Shown here piece by piece: positions 27,137-35,315 of a DNA stretch of 64,000 bases. Origin of the DNA: CAVQBC01 sp963710665 (GTDB lineage Bacteria > Actinomycetota > Thermoleophilia > Solirubrobacterales > Solirubrobacteraceae); contig CAVQBC010000005.1 of assembly GCA_963710665.1 (NCBI GenBank), forward strand, positions 124,001 through 188,000, given 5' to 3'. Below the pieces are notes generated by a model. The model did not search any database. It saw only the letters and a list, made by a program, of their open reading frames with translations, and was not told the DNA's origin. The number at the start of each line of letters is the position of its first letter. Position 1 is the first letter of the stretch. The position numbers and the translations under genes were made by a program.

Positions 27137-28288
27137 CTAGCCCGGGCTCCTCCCGAGGCGGCGCGATACGGCCAGCAATGCGGCGAAGAGCGCCGCCGAC
27201 CAGACCGCGAGCACCAGGATCGGCCGCGCGTGCTGGTAGCCGTTGAAGTAGATCGCCTCGCGAAGCGACGTGACCGTGGCGCCAGACGGAAGCCATTGCG
27301 AGATGAAGGCGAACGGCGCCGGCAGCAGCGGCGGCGAGACGGCGCCACCCGACGAGCTGTTGCCGAGCACGACGAAGAAGAGCCAGGTCGGGAGGACGGC
27401 CCACCGTCCGATCAACACCGTCATGAGCGACGCGAAGGATGTGACGGCCAGGATGTGGAGCACGAGGATGCCCCACGTTTCCGCCACCGGTACGTGGAAC
27501 CGATTCAGGACGGGTCCGACCACGAGCGTGAGGGCGAGCGCCGCCGTGACCGCGAAGCCCGCAACCCACGCCGTCCAGTGGTAGAGCGGCAGGCCGCCCG
27601 CATTCGCGCGGACCTGGAACACCGTGAGGAAGCCCACGATCGTCGCGACGAGCATGACGTAGAAGATGTCGAGGCCGTTCGGGTCGCTCGGGGAGAGCGG
27701 GTGGGTGTCGACGAGGCGCACGACCGGATCGCTCGCCGAGATCCGCTCGAGGACGCGCGCCACGGATGCGCCCGCGGCGCTCGACACGTAGAGCGTCGGC
27801 CTCGCCGACGTGAGGTCGAGGGCCGCGTAGACGCGCTGGACATCGATCGCGTGACGCGCCGCCTGCACCGATCCGTACTGCTGGAAGCTGAGGCTCCCGT
27901 CTGCCAACTGCTGGACCGCTCCGACCGTGCGCGCGTGCTGCGCCGGGTCGCCGACCAGCGCGGCGTCGATGCGGTGGGGCATGGGGTCGCCGAGCGCGAG
28001 CGTGTAGGTCGTCAGGAAGAGCGACGCCATCAGGATCGTCACAGCGGCGATGAGCACGGCGCGTTGCGGCGGCGACCAGGCGTGGTCACGCACTCGGACG
28101 AGGCGTGCAAGGCGCCGCCGCAGATCCTCAGCTCGACGCCCGGATGATCGACGGCCCGGGGATCTTGCGGGCATTCGACGGGCCTCTTCCACCGGAAGCG
28201 GCGGCTGCCCCGGCGTGCGCGCAGCGCCATCCAGCGCACGCCCGGGCTCGGGGACGTCGGGGTCCACCCCAGGATGGTCAGGCGACAT
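27137..28288 (-). CDS. ABC-2/DUF3533-like membrane protein
   Basis: The 383-residue protein has a charged N-terminal tail (about 75 residues, rich in Pro/Arg), one membrane segment near 78-97 ('LIAAVTILMASLFLTTYTLAL', in parts), an extracellular domain of about 120 residues, then five membrane helices from about 210 to the end. The C-terminal region 'FFVVLGNSSSGGAVSPPLLP' and 'WLPSGATVTSLREAIYF' matches YhgE/DUF3533-type membrane proteins related to ABC-2 permeases. No ATPase lies nearby. Function unknown; export or envelope stress are family-level guesses. Confidence 0.72.
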   Translation of the reverse strand: MSPDHPGVDPDVPEPGRALDGAARTPGQPPLPVEEARRMPARSPGRRSSGRRAEDLRRRLARLVRVRDHAWSPPQRAVLIAAVTILMASLFLTTYTLALGDPMPHRIDAALVGDPAQHARTVGAVQQLADGSLSFQQYGSVQAARHAIDVQRVYAALDLTSARPTLYVSSAAGASVARVLERISASDPVVRLVDTHPLSPSDPNGLDIFYVMLVATIVGFLTVFQVRANAGGLPLYHWTAWVAGFAVTAALALTLVVGPVLNRFHVPVAETWGILVLHILAVTSFASLMTVLIGRWAVLPTWLFFVVLGNSSSGGAVSPPLLPAPFAFISQWLPSGATVTSLREAIYFNGYQHARPILVLAVWSAALFAALLAVSRRLGRSPG

Positions 28289-28395
28289 GGCGACCGACGC
28301 AAGAGCAGAACGCGAACGCGTGAGCGTCGCCGGCGATCAGCGAAGCACGCGCTCACCGTTCCGACCGGCAGCGACCGTGCGGGTGAGGGTGCTCA

Positions 28396-29895
28396 TCACC
28401 CGGTCTCCGTTCGGCCGGCCGTGGTGTCGTTCCGCGCGCCGGTGCCGTTGCCGTGGGCCAGGCCGGCGGCCACGCGTGCGCCGAGGTCGGCGTCGACGTT
28501 GGTCCAGTAGGCGATCACGCGGCGCTGGACGTCGTCGCTGACGTCCTGGGAGGCGTGACCGATGATGTTGCTCGCGAGGTGCTCGCGGTCGGTGTCGTCC
28601 ATCACGTCGCGGACGAGCGTGCCGGCCTGGCCGAAGTCGTCGTCCTCGGCGTGCCGGTGGTAGGCGTAGCGGCCGATCTCGGCGGCCTCGACCATCCACG
28701 TCGGCGGCTCGGCGGCGGGATCCGCCTTCGGGCCGCCGTAGCTGTTGGGTGCGTACACGGGCTGGCTGCCCGCGTGCCGGTAGGTCATCGGCCCGTCCTT
28801 CATGTACGAGTGGACGGGCGACCGGGGCGCGTTGATCGGCAGCTGCTCGTAGTTCGTGCCGATCCGGTGCTGGTGCGTGTCGTGGTAGGAGAAGATCCGC
28901 CCCATCAGCATCTTGTCCGGGCTGAGCCCGATGCCCGGCACCAGATTCGACGGCGCGAACCCGGCCTGCTCGACCTCGGCGAAGTGGTTGGCGGGGTTGC
29001 GATCGAGCACGAGCCGCCCGACGGTGATCGGCGGGTAGTCGCCGTGCGGCAAGACCTTCGTCACGTCGAACGGGTTGAAGCGGTAGTCCGCGGCGTCCTC
29101 GAACGGCATGATCTGCATCTCGAGGCGCCACTCCGGCGCGTCGCCGGCGCCGATCGCGTTCCACAGGTCCCGGCGGTGGAAGTCCGGGTCCTCGGACGCC
29201 ATCGCGTCGCCCTCGGCCTGGGTGAAGTTCTCGATCCCCTGGACGGTCTTCCAGTGGTACTTGACCCAGAAGCGCTCGCCGCCCGCGTTGATCCACGAGT
29301 AGGTGTGGCTGCTGTAGCCGTTCATGTTGCGCCATGTCCGCGGGATCCCGCGGTCCGACATGAGGATCGTCACCTGGTGCGCGCTGGCCGGCGTCAGCGT
29401 CCAGAAGTCCCACTGCATGTCGTTGGACCGCAGCCCGGAGTCGGGCATGCGCTTCTGCGAGTGGATGAAGTCGGCGAACTGGTGCGCGTCGCGGATGAAG
29501 AACACCGGGGTGTTGTTGCCGACGAGGTCGTAGTTGCCCTCCTCGGTGTAGAACTTCATCGCCCATCCGCGCGGATCGCGCTGCGTGTCGGCCGCTCCGA
29601 GCTCACCGGCGACCGTCGAGAACCGCATGAACACCGGGGTGCGCTTGCCGACCTTCGACAGGAACGCCGCTTTCGTCCACGGCGTGACGTCCTCGGTCAA
29701 CTCGAAGAAGCCGTGCGCGCCACTGCCCTTGGCATGGACGACCCGCTCGGGCACCCGCTCGCGGTTGAAGTGCTGCATCTTCTGGACCGTGTAGGCATCG
29801 TGCAGCACCGTCGGGCCGTTCGGTCCAACGGTCAGCGAATGCTCGTCGCTGGCGACCGGGACGCCCGAGTCGTTCGTGGTTCGCTTCTCTGTCAT
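28396..29895 (-). CDS. katA: Heme catalase, small-subunit type
   Basis: The 499-residue protein is a monofunctional heme catalase that breaks down hydrogen peroxide. The catalytic His is in 'RVVHAKGSGAHGFFE' (His54), the active-site Asn is in 'NYDLVGNNTPVFFIRD' (about 128), and the heme-ligand Tyr in 'RIFSYHDTHQHR' (about 337). 'MQWDFWTLTP' and 'GIENFTQAEGDAM' are typical. Length fits clade 1/3 small-subunit enzymes. ATG 29895 is preferred over an in-frame start 20 codons upstream because the family begins with a polar tail like MTEKRTTNDSG. Confidence 0.95.
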   Translation of the reverse strand: MTEKRTTNDSGVPVASDEHSLTVGPNGPTVLHDAYTVQKMQHFNRERVPERVVHAKGSGAHGFFELTEDVTPWTKAAFLSKVGKRTPVFMRFSTVAGELGAADTQRDPRGWAMKFYTEEGNYDLVGNNTPVFFIRDAHQFADFIHSQKRMPDSGLRSNDMQWDFWTLTPASAHQVTILMSDRGIPRTWRNMNGYSSHTYSWINAGGERFWVKYHWKTVQGIENFTQAEGDAMASEDPDFHRRDLWNAIGAGDAPEWRLEMQIMPFEDAADYRFNPFDVTKVLPHGDYPPITVGRLVLDRNPANHFAEVEQAGFAPSNLVPGIGLSPDKMLMGRIFSYHDTHQHRIGTNYEQLPINAPRSPVHSYMKDGPMTYRHAGSQPVYAPNSYGGPKADPAAEPPTWMVEAAEIGRYAYHRHAEDDDFGQAGTLVRDVMDDTDREHLASNIIGHASQDVSDDVQRRVIAYWTNVDADLGARVAAGLAHGNGTGARNDTTAGRTETG

Positions 29896-29987
29896 GGCCG
29901 TGAAGTTATGGCGTGCGCGGATGCCGACGAGAACGCTTCGCGAGCGGGTGATCACCGCGACCGATCACCGGCCCGCAGCGACGGCGA

Positions 29988-30146
29988 TCACCCCGGTAGG
30001 CGTCCAGGCCGCTCGACGAGGACGAACCGGCCGCGGTCGAGCGCGTCGGCCACGGTGCGGGCCTGCTCGACCTGCCGCGGCCTGTACAGCTGCGGGTTGT
30101 GCGGCGTCTCGATCTGGACGCCGGGGCGGAGAAAGCGAGAGGACAT
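29988..30146 (-). CDS. Short open reading frame, possible SepF-like fragment
   Basis: A 52-codon frame starts at ATG 30146 and ends at TGA 29988, between the HD gene and catalase. Its product is moderately SepF-like in its middle ('YRPRQVEQARTVADALDRGR'), which resembles the helix and strand at the start of the SepF fold, but the rest of that fold is missing and the frame stops at 'VERPGRLPG'. It is 15 bases from the HD gene stop on the same strand. It may be a real small protein, a remnant of a larger gene, or chance coding. Low certainty. Confidence 0.3.
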   Translation of the reverse strand: MSSRFLRPGVQIETPHNPQLYRPRQVEQARTVADALDRGRFVLVERPGRLPG

Positions 30147-30161
30147 CGCCGCACTGGAACG

Positions 30162-30809
30162 TCAGGTCTCGAAGCGAGAGCCCCGGATGTAGTCGCAGAA
30201 GTTGGGCCGCTCGTACCCGGGCACCGTCGCCTCGAGGATGTCGGTGTTCATCGTCCCGAACGTGGTTTCGGGCTTGTCGCGCATCCCGGCCGAGAAGGCC
30301 TCGATGATCCCCTCCTTGAACCCCGTGCGGGGATGGGCCGTCAGGACCGCGTCGCGCTGCTCGGGCGTCAGATCGGCGAAGTGCAGGCCGAGCACGTCGT
30401 ACTCGACGCCCAGCGTCACCAGCCGCACCTCCGGTTGCTTGTAGCGCGGGACCTCCGGCGTCGTGTGCAGGGCGATCGCCTCCCAGACGGTCATGACGCG
30501 CTCCTCGGGCAGCCCGTGGCGCTCCAGGAAGGCGCGGGCGGCGTTCGCCCCGTCGATCTCGAAGCGCTCGTGCTCGGAGCGGTGGCCCTCGACGAGGCCG
30601 ACGTCGTGGAACATCGCGCCGACGTAGAGCAGCTCGGGGTCGTAGTCCAGGCCGCGCTTCTCACCCTGGAGCGAGGCCCAGAGGAACACGCGTCGCGAAT
30701 GGTCGTACAGCAGCTGCGTCGAGACGTCCAGGACGAACTCGGTCGCCTCACGCGCGATCGTGCTGTCGGGGATCGGAATCCCGGCGATGGTGGTATCGAT
30801 GGTGGTCAC
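30162..30809 (-). CDS. HD-domain phosphohydrolase-like protein
   Basis: The 215-residue protein is an HD-domain protein: the first metal His is in 'LYDHSRRVFLW' (about 36), the H-D pair in 'VGAMFHDVGLVEGH' (about 68-69), and later His in 'EAIALHTTPEV'. This arrangement resembles bacterial proteins related to cyanamide hydratase, some of which hydrate nitriles or cyanamide, while others are phosphohydrolases. Substrate unknown. No membrane or DNA-binding segment. It starts at ATG 30809, about 100 bases after the acetyltransferase stop. Confidence 0.82.
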   Translation of the reverse strand: MTTIDTTIAGIPIPDSTIAREATEFVLDVSTQLLYDHSRRVFLWASLQGEKRGLDYDPELLYVGAMFHDVGLVEGHRSEHERFEIDGANAARAFLERHGLPEERVMTVWEAIALHTTPEVPRYKQPEVRLVTLGVEYDVLGLHFADLTPEQRDAVLTAHPRTGFKEGIIEAFSAGMRDKPETTFGTMNTDILEATVPGYERPNFCDYIRGSRFET

Positions 30810-30910
30810 GCAGTCCAGGCTGCCGGTGCCGAGGCCACCGGCAAGTCGCGGGGGCGACGCGTCGATCGGGTTGCGCGATCAACGGCCCGCGCGAGCGTCC
30901 TCGACGCGCG

Positions 30911-32245
30911 TCAGAGCGCCTTCTCGAACCAGAAGCTCGCCAGCGCGTTGCCGTTGTAGTCCGGGATCGCCTCGTAGCCGGCGGAGCGGAACAGCGCGAG
31001 CGCCTCCGGCTGCCGCGACCCGGTGTCGAGCCGGGCGCGCTGGTAGCCGGCGGCGCGGGCGGCCTCCTCGAGCGCGCCCAGCAGCGCCCGGCCGGCGCCC
31101 CGGCCGCGGTGCTCGGGGGCGACGTGGATCCGGCGGACCTCCGCGGCCGTGAGGTCGTGGCGCTGGATCGCGCCGACCGCGACGGGACCGCGACCGCCGG
31201 CGTAGAGGACGACCACGCAGCCGCCCGGCGGGCGGAACACGTCGTCCGGCGTCGGCGCGCGCAGCCGGCCGTACCGGCCGCGCATCTCGGCGTCGAAGCC
31301 CGCGAACAGCGCGCGGGCGTCGGGGTGGTCGACGGGGACCGCCTGCGCCGCGAAGCGCTCGCCGCGGCCGCCGGCCACGAGCTCGAGGCGCCAGCGCTCC
31401 TCGGAGACCTCGGGGCCCCAGCGCCGGCCGGGGAACGCGGCCACCCGCGTGAAGCCCGCCTCGCGGTAGAGGTGGCCGGCCGCGCGCAGCGCGGAGATGG
31501 TCTCGAGCACCACGGCGCGGTAGCCCTGGGCGCGCGCGTAGCCGAGCGCCTCGTCCAGCAGCCGGTGGCCGAGCCCGGAGCCGCGGGCGTCCGGGCGCAC
31601 GATGAACCAGCGCAGCTGCGCCTCCTCGTCGGGCCGGCGGGTGATCCCCACCGATCCCAGCACGCGGGCCCCGCGCGCGGCGACCCACAGCCGCCCGGCG
31701 CGCTCTCCGTGCGCCGCGGTGGCGCGGGCGAGCTCACCGAGCCCGGCGGCGACGTGCGCCTCCATGCGCGCGTCGAGCCCGTGCTCGCGGGCGTAGACCT
31801 CGCCGTGCAGCGCGATGACCGCGCCGAGGTCGCCCGGCGCGAGCGTCGCCCGCAGCTCCGGCGCGACCTCCGCGTGCGGCTCAGCGGCGGCCACGCGACC
31901 ACCGCATCCGACCCGCCCGGCCCGCATCTCGGCGCCCGCGTGCAGCGCCAGCAGCTCGAGCAGGCGGGCGCTGCGCGCGAACGGGTCGGCGACGACGCGG
32001 CCGTCCGCGAGCGACCGCGCGGCGACCGCGCGCCTGTCGCGCTCGGCGAGGAGGAGCGGCGCCGGGGGAGCGGGCGCGTCGTCGAGCGCGGCGAGGCGGG
32101 CGACGGCGGGACGGTCGCGCGGCCCGGCGAGCCGCAGGGTCACCGTGGCCATCCACTCCCGCACCTGCGCCGCCGTGGCCCGCGCCACCGCCTCCGGCGC
32201 GGCCGCGCCGAGCAGAGCCCGGTCGTGGTCGTGAAGCGTCTCCAT
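30911..32245 (-). CDS. Three-domain GNAT acetyltransferase
   Basis: The 444-residue protein appears to fuse three GNAT-type segments. The N-terminal part (about 30-110) has the pattern 'TLRLAGPRDRPAVARLAALD' and 'ADGRVVADPFARSARLLEL', a partial GNAT unit. The second (about 125-270) has 'LRATLAPGDLGAVIALHGEV', 'LRWFIVRPDARGSGLGHRLL' with the acetyl-CoA loop R-G-x-G-x-G and 'HLYREAGFTRV'. The third (about 290-444) has 'IHVAPEHRGRGAGRALL' and 'ALFRSAGYEAIPDYN'. The last two have complete acetyl-CoA sites. The middle domain resembles the GNAT half of MarR-GNAT fusions. Divergent from the LysR gene. Confidence 0.83.
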   Translation of the reverse strand: METLHDHDRALLGAAAPEAVARATAAQVREWMATVTLRLAGPRDRPAVARLAALDDAPAPPAPLLLAERDRRAVAARSLADGRVVADPFARSARLLELLALHAGAEMRAGRVGCGGRVAAAEPHAEVAPELRATLAPGDLGAVIALHGEVYAREHGLDARMEAHVAAGLGELARATAAHGERAGRLWVAARGARVLGSVGITRRPDEEAQLRWFIVRPDARGSGLGHRLLDEALGYARAQGYRAVVLETISALRAAGHLYREAGFTRVAAFPGRRWGPEVSEERWRLELVAGGRGERFAAQAVPVDHPDARALFAGFDAEMRGRYGRLRAPTPDDVFRPPGGCVVVLYAGGRGPVAVGAIQRHDLTAAEVRRIHVAPEHRGRGAGRALLGALEEAARAAGYQRARLDTGSRQPEALALFRSAGYEAIPDYNGNALASFWFEKAL

Positions 32246-32268
32246 GCGGGCGAGTGTCCTCGGCCCGG

Positions 32269-32322
32269 ATCGATATGTCCAAGACGCGCTTGCACTGAGA
32301 TCGATCACGCCTGACAATCGAT
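32269..32322 (+). promoter_or_regulatory. Divergent LysR/GNAT control region with three ATCGAT sites
   Basis: Between the divergent GNAT (start 32245) and LysR (start 32328) genes, the palindrome ATCGAT occurs three times at 32269-32274, 32300-32305 and 32317-32322. LysR regulators usually bind several palindromic half-sites in such divergent regions and control both their own gene and the neighbour. ATCGAT is short and could occur by chance in this genome, but three copies within 54 bases is notable. Confidence 0.4.
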
Positions 32323-32327
32323 CGGCC

Positions 32328-33284
32328 GTGGAGCTCCGCCAGCTGCGCTCGTTCCTCGCCGTGGCCCGCCTGCGCCACTTCACCCGCGCGAGCCGCGAGC
32401 TGCACATCGCCCAGCCCGCGCTCTCCCAGCAGATCCGCCGGCTCGAGGCCGAGCTCGGCGTCGACCTGCTGTGGCGCACGAGCCGCCGTGTCCGGCTCAC
32501 CGAGGCGGGTGAGGTGCTGGCCGTGCGCGCGCAGCGCGCGCTCGCCGAGCTCGACAGCGCGGTCGCCGAGCTGCAGGAGCTCGGCGGGCTCGTGCACGGG
32601 CGGCTCACGGTCGGCGCGCTGCCGGCGGTCGGGCCGCTCGATCCGCCCGCCCTGCTCGCGTCCTTCCACGCCGCCCATCCCGGCCTCGACCTGTTCCTGC
32701 GCGAGGAGACCGCCGACGAGGTGCTCGCCCTCCTGCGCTCCGACGAGCTCGACCTCGCGATCAGCTTCGTCGACCCCGAGGGCAGCGCCGCGGACGTCGG
32801 CCGCGTGGTGCTCTTCGAGGAGGAGCTCGTGCTGGTCGTCGCGCGCGACCACCCGCTCGCGGCCCGCGACCAGGTGCGCCCCGCCGACCTCGCGGGCGAG
32901 GCGCTGATCGTCACGACGCCGGGCTCGGCGATCCGGCGCACGATCGAGCAGGCGCTCGCGGCCACCGGGGTGTCCGCCCGCATCGCCTTCGAGAGCAACG
33001 AGCGCGCCACGCTGCTCGGCCTCGCCGGGCGCGGGATGGGGGTGGCCGTGCTGCCGAGGACTTGGGTTCCCTCCCACCCGCCCTCAAATCCGGGCCCCCG
33101 CGACGCAGACGTCGTCGCGGTCTCGCTGGCGCCCGCCCCGCTGCGCCGGCCGGTCGCGCTGGTGTGGCGGCGCGGGCGCCGTCAGTCGCCCGCGGGCGAG
33201 GCGTTCGTGCGCCACCTCGCGGACGAGCTGGGGATCGACCCCGCCCGCCTCGACGCGCTCGTGCGCGTCAGTGGGACTCGATGA
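32328..33284 (+). CDS. LysR-family transcriptional regulator
   Basis: The 318-residue regulator has the winged helix at residues 1-60 ('ELRQLRSFLAVARLRHFTRA', 'HIAQPALSQQIRRLEAEL') and a periplasmic-binding-like effector domain from about 90 to 300 ('GRLTVGALPAVGPL'). GTG 32328 places the conserved E-L-R-Q-L at residue 2. Around residues 247-258 the sequence 'TWVPSHPPSNPGP' looks like an insertion, AT-richer and proline-rich compared with the flanks. The gene ends by overlapping convergent clpP by 17 bases. Likely controls itself and the divergent acetyltransferase. Confidence 0.87.
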   Translation: MELRQLRSFLAVARLRHFTRASRELHIAQPALSQQIRRLEAELGVDLLWRTSRRVRLTEAGEVLAVRAQRALAELDSAVAELQELGGLVHGRLTVGALPAVGPLDPPALLASFHAAHPGLDLFLREETADEVLALLRSDELDLAISFVDPEGSAADVGRVVLFEEELVLVVARDHPLAARDQVRPADLAGEALIVTTPGSAIRRTIEQALAATGVSARIAFESNERATLLGLAGRGMGVAVLPRTWVPSHPPSNPGPRDADVVAVSLAPAPLRRPVALVWRRGRRQSPAGEAFVRHLADELGIDPARLDALVRVSGTR

Positions 33285-33849
33285 CCCGGTCGATCAGGCC
33301 GTACTCGGCGGCCTGGTCGGGACGGAAGAAGCGGTCGCGCTCCATGTCCGCGTGCACCCGCTCCTCGCTCTGCCCCGTGTGGTGCGCGTAGATCTCGTCG
33401 ATCCGCTTGCGCGTCTTGAGGATCTCGTTCGCATGGATCTCGATGTCGCTCGACTGGCCCTCGAACCCTGCCGACGGCTGGTGGACGAGGATGCGCGAGT
33501 TCGGCAGCGCCATGCGCTTGCCGTGCGCCCCGCCGGTCAGCAGCAGCGAGCCCATCGACATCGCGACCCCGACGCACATCGTCTGGATGTCGGGCTTGAC
33601 GAACTGCATCGTGTCGTAGATCGCGAGACCGGCGTAGATCGAGCCACCCGGCGAGTTGATGTACAGCGAGATGTCCTTGTCGGGGTCCTGGGACTCCAGA
33701 TGGAGCATCTGGGCGACGATCAGGTTCGCGACCTGGTCGTCCACCGCGGACCCGAGGAAGATGATCCGCTCGTTGAGCAGGCGCGAGAAGATGTCGAACT
33801 CGCGCTCGCCGCGAGCGGTGCGCTCGATGACCATGGGGACGAGTGGCAT
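33268..33849 (-). CDS. clpP: ATP-dependent Clp protease proteolytic subunit
   Basis: The 193-residue serine peptidase has the full triad: Ser98 in 'CVGVAMSMGSLLL', His123 in 'RILVHQPSAG', and Asp172 in 'MERDRFFRPDQAAEYGLID'. 'INSPGGSIYAGLAIYDTM' is the handle-strand region. The residues before the active Ser (G-V-A-M rather than G-Q-A-A) mark an actinobacterial paralogue, not the E. coli type. It would form a double heptamer and work with ClpX or ClpC. No clpX or second clpP lies in this window. Confidence 0.93.
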   Translation of the reverse strand: MPLVPMVIERTARGEREFDIFSRLLNERIIFLGSAVDDQVANLIVAQMLHLESQDPDKDISLYINSPGGSIYAGLAIYDTMQFVKPDIQTMCVGVAMSMGSLLLTGGAHGKRMALPNSRILVHQPSAGFEGQSSDIEIHANEILKTRKRIDEIYAHHTGQSEERVHADMERDRFFRPDQAAEYGLIDRVIESH

Positions 33850-33893
33850 GTGGCCCAGGAGGCTAGCGCGCCGCGCCCCGCGGCCGGTGCGGA

Positions 33894-34472
33894 TCAGGCG
33901 GCGGCGTGGCCCGCCGGGCGCGCCCGCAGGCGGCCCAGCAGGCGCTCGATGCGCCGCGCGAGGCGGCGGCGGTCGAGCCGCAGGGTCTCGGCGACGTCGG
34001 CCTGCGAGGTGCGGTCGACCAGCATCGCCAGCAGCGCGAGGTCGTCGGGGCCGGCGCGGCGGGCCGCGTCGTCGAACTGCTCGGCGGTGAGCGGCGGGAG
34101 CGCGGTGCCGCCACGCGCCACGCGCCGCACCGCCTCGAAGAGGTCGGCGGGCTCGGCCGCCTTGTCGACGACGCCCTCGGCGCCCGCCACGCGGGCCGCG
34201 AGGATCATCGACGGGTCGGGGTCGAGCGTGTAGAGCACGGCGAGCGGCGCCTCCGGCAGCGCCTTGATGCGCCGGCAGAGCTGCAGGCCGTCGCCGTCGG
34301 CGAGGCGGTGCTCGAGCACGACCATGTCGGGCCGGCGGCGCTTGAGCAGCGCCTCGGCCTCGGCGGCGCTCCCGGCGGTCCCGACCGGCACGAGGCCCGG
34401 CTCGGAGCGCAGCAGCAGGCTGAGCCCCGCGCGGGCGGCGGGCTGGCTGTCGACGACGATGATCCTGGTCAC
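33894..34472 (-). CDS. NarL-like response regulator with Glu at the phosphorylation site
   Basis: The 192-residue protein has a receiver fold (about 1-120) and a C-terminal helix-turn-helix of LuxR/sigma-4-like type (about 130-185, 'TSQADVAETLRLDRRRLARRI'). The acceptor Asp is replaced by Glu54 ('PDMVVLEHRLADGDGLQL') and only one of the two usual acidic residues remains at the start ('VVDSQ'); the conserved Lys near 107 is kept ('GVVDKAAEP'). It is probably not phosphorylated and may be permanently active. GTG 34472 was chosen because it overlaps the stop of an 11-residue leader peptide (GTGA); GTG 34481 is the alternative. Confidence 0.75.
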   Translation of the reverse strand: MTRIIVVDSQPAARAGLSLLLRSEPGLVPVGTAGSAAEAEALLKRRRPDMVVLEHRLADGDGLQLCRRIKALPEAPLAVLYTLDPDPSMILAARVAGAEGVVDKAAEPADLFEAVRRVARGGTALPPLTAEQFDDAARRAGPDDLALLAMLVDRTSQADVAETLRLDRRRLARRIERLLGRLRARPAGHAAA

Positions 34473-34504
34473 GGGGGCCACGTTCCCATCGGGGTCTTAG
34501 CCAT
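34469..34504 (-). CDS. 11-residue leader peptide before response-regulator gene
   Basis: Immediately upstream of the regulator is ATG 34504 with an excellent ribosome site (AGGAGGT, seven bases before it). It encodes MAKTPMGTWPP and stops with TGA, which overlaps the regulator's GTG start. The regulator itself has no ribosome site of its own, so it is probably translated by ribosomes that finish this peptide. Whether the peptide has its own activity or senses translation is unknown. The sequence is too short for homology. Confidence 0.55.
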   Translation of the reverse strand: MAKTPMGTWPP

Positions 34505-34528
34505 GGGTAAACCTCCTGTGAGAGGCGC

Positions 34529-35308
34529 ATGAGAGCGCCCGCTACCGTGCCTGCGGTGGCATTTCGCAACGGATCGACCGTCCCGCCGGCGCTCGCGCTC
34601 GAGGGCCTGACCAAGCGCTACGACGACGGGCTGCTCGCGCTCGACCGCGTCGACATGGTCGTGCCCGACGGCGAGTTCTTCGGCCTGCTGGGCCCCAACG
34701 GGGCGGGCAAGACCACGCTGATCTCGGCCGTGTGCAACCTGATCCGCGCGACCGCCGGCACCGCCCGCGTGTTCGGCCATCCGCACGACTCGCTCGAGGC
34801 GCGCCGGCTGGTCGGCCTCGCCGAGCAGGACGTCAACCTCGACCGCTTCCTCGACGTCTCCGAGACGCTGCTCTACCACGGCGGCTACTACGGCATGAGC
34901 CGCGCGCAGGCCCGCCGCCGGGCGCACGAGATGATGGACGTCTTCGACCTGCGGGGGAAGGCCGAGACGCGCGCGCCGCGGCTGTCGGGCGGCATGCGCC
35001 GGCGCCTGCTCCTCGCCCGCGCGCTGATGCACGAGCCGCGCCTCGTGATCCTCGACGAGCCGACCGCCGGCGTCGACTACGAGCTGCGCCTCGAGCTGTG
35101 GCGCTACATCCGCCGGCTGCACGAGACGGGCACGACGATCCTGCTCACCACGCACTACCTCGAGGAGGCCGAGGAGCTGTGCGAGGAGATCGCGCTCATC
35201 CGCGACGGGCGGATCATCGCGCGCGACTCGGCGCACGGGCTGCGCGCCGCCTACGCGGCCGACTCGCTCGCCGCCGTCTACGTCAAGGCGATGGCGCCCG
35301 CGCCCTGA
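34529..35308 (+). CDS. ABC-2 transporter ATPase
   Basis: The 259-residue ATPase has Walker A 'LLGPNGAGKTTLI', signature 'PRLSGGMRRRLLLARALM', Walker B 'RLVILDEPTAGVDYEL' and H-loop 'LTTHYLEEAEELC'. This DrrA/CcmA-like pattern belongs to drug, lipid or polysaccharide exporters. ATG 34529 gives a 25-residue lead before the domain; a GTG at about 34556 is also possible. Its partner permease lies 920 bases downstream, separated by an EamA gene. It is divergent from the response regulator. Confidence 0.9.
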   Translation: MRAPATVPAVAFRNGSTVPPALALEGLTKRYDDGLLALDRVDMVVPDGEFFGLLGPNGAGKTTLISAVCNLIRATAGTARVFGHPHDSLEARRLVGLAEQDVNLDRFLDVSETLLYHGGYYGMSRAQARRRAHEMMDVFDLRGKAETRAPRLSGGMRRRLLLARALMHEPRLVILDEPTAGVDYELRLELWRYIRRLHETGTTILLTTHYLEEAEELCEEIALIRDGRIIARDSAHGLRAAYAADSLAAVYVKAMAPAP

Positions 35309-35315
35309 GGCGCCG

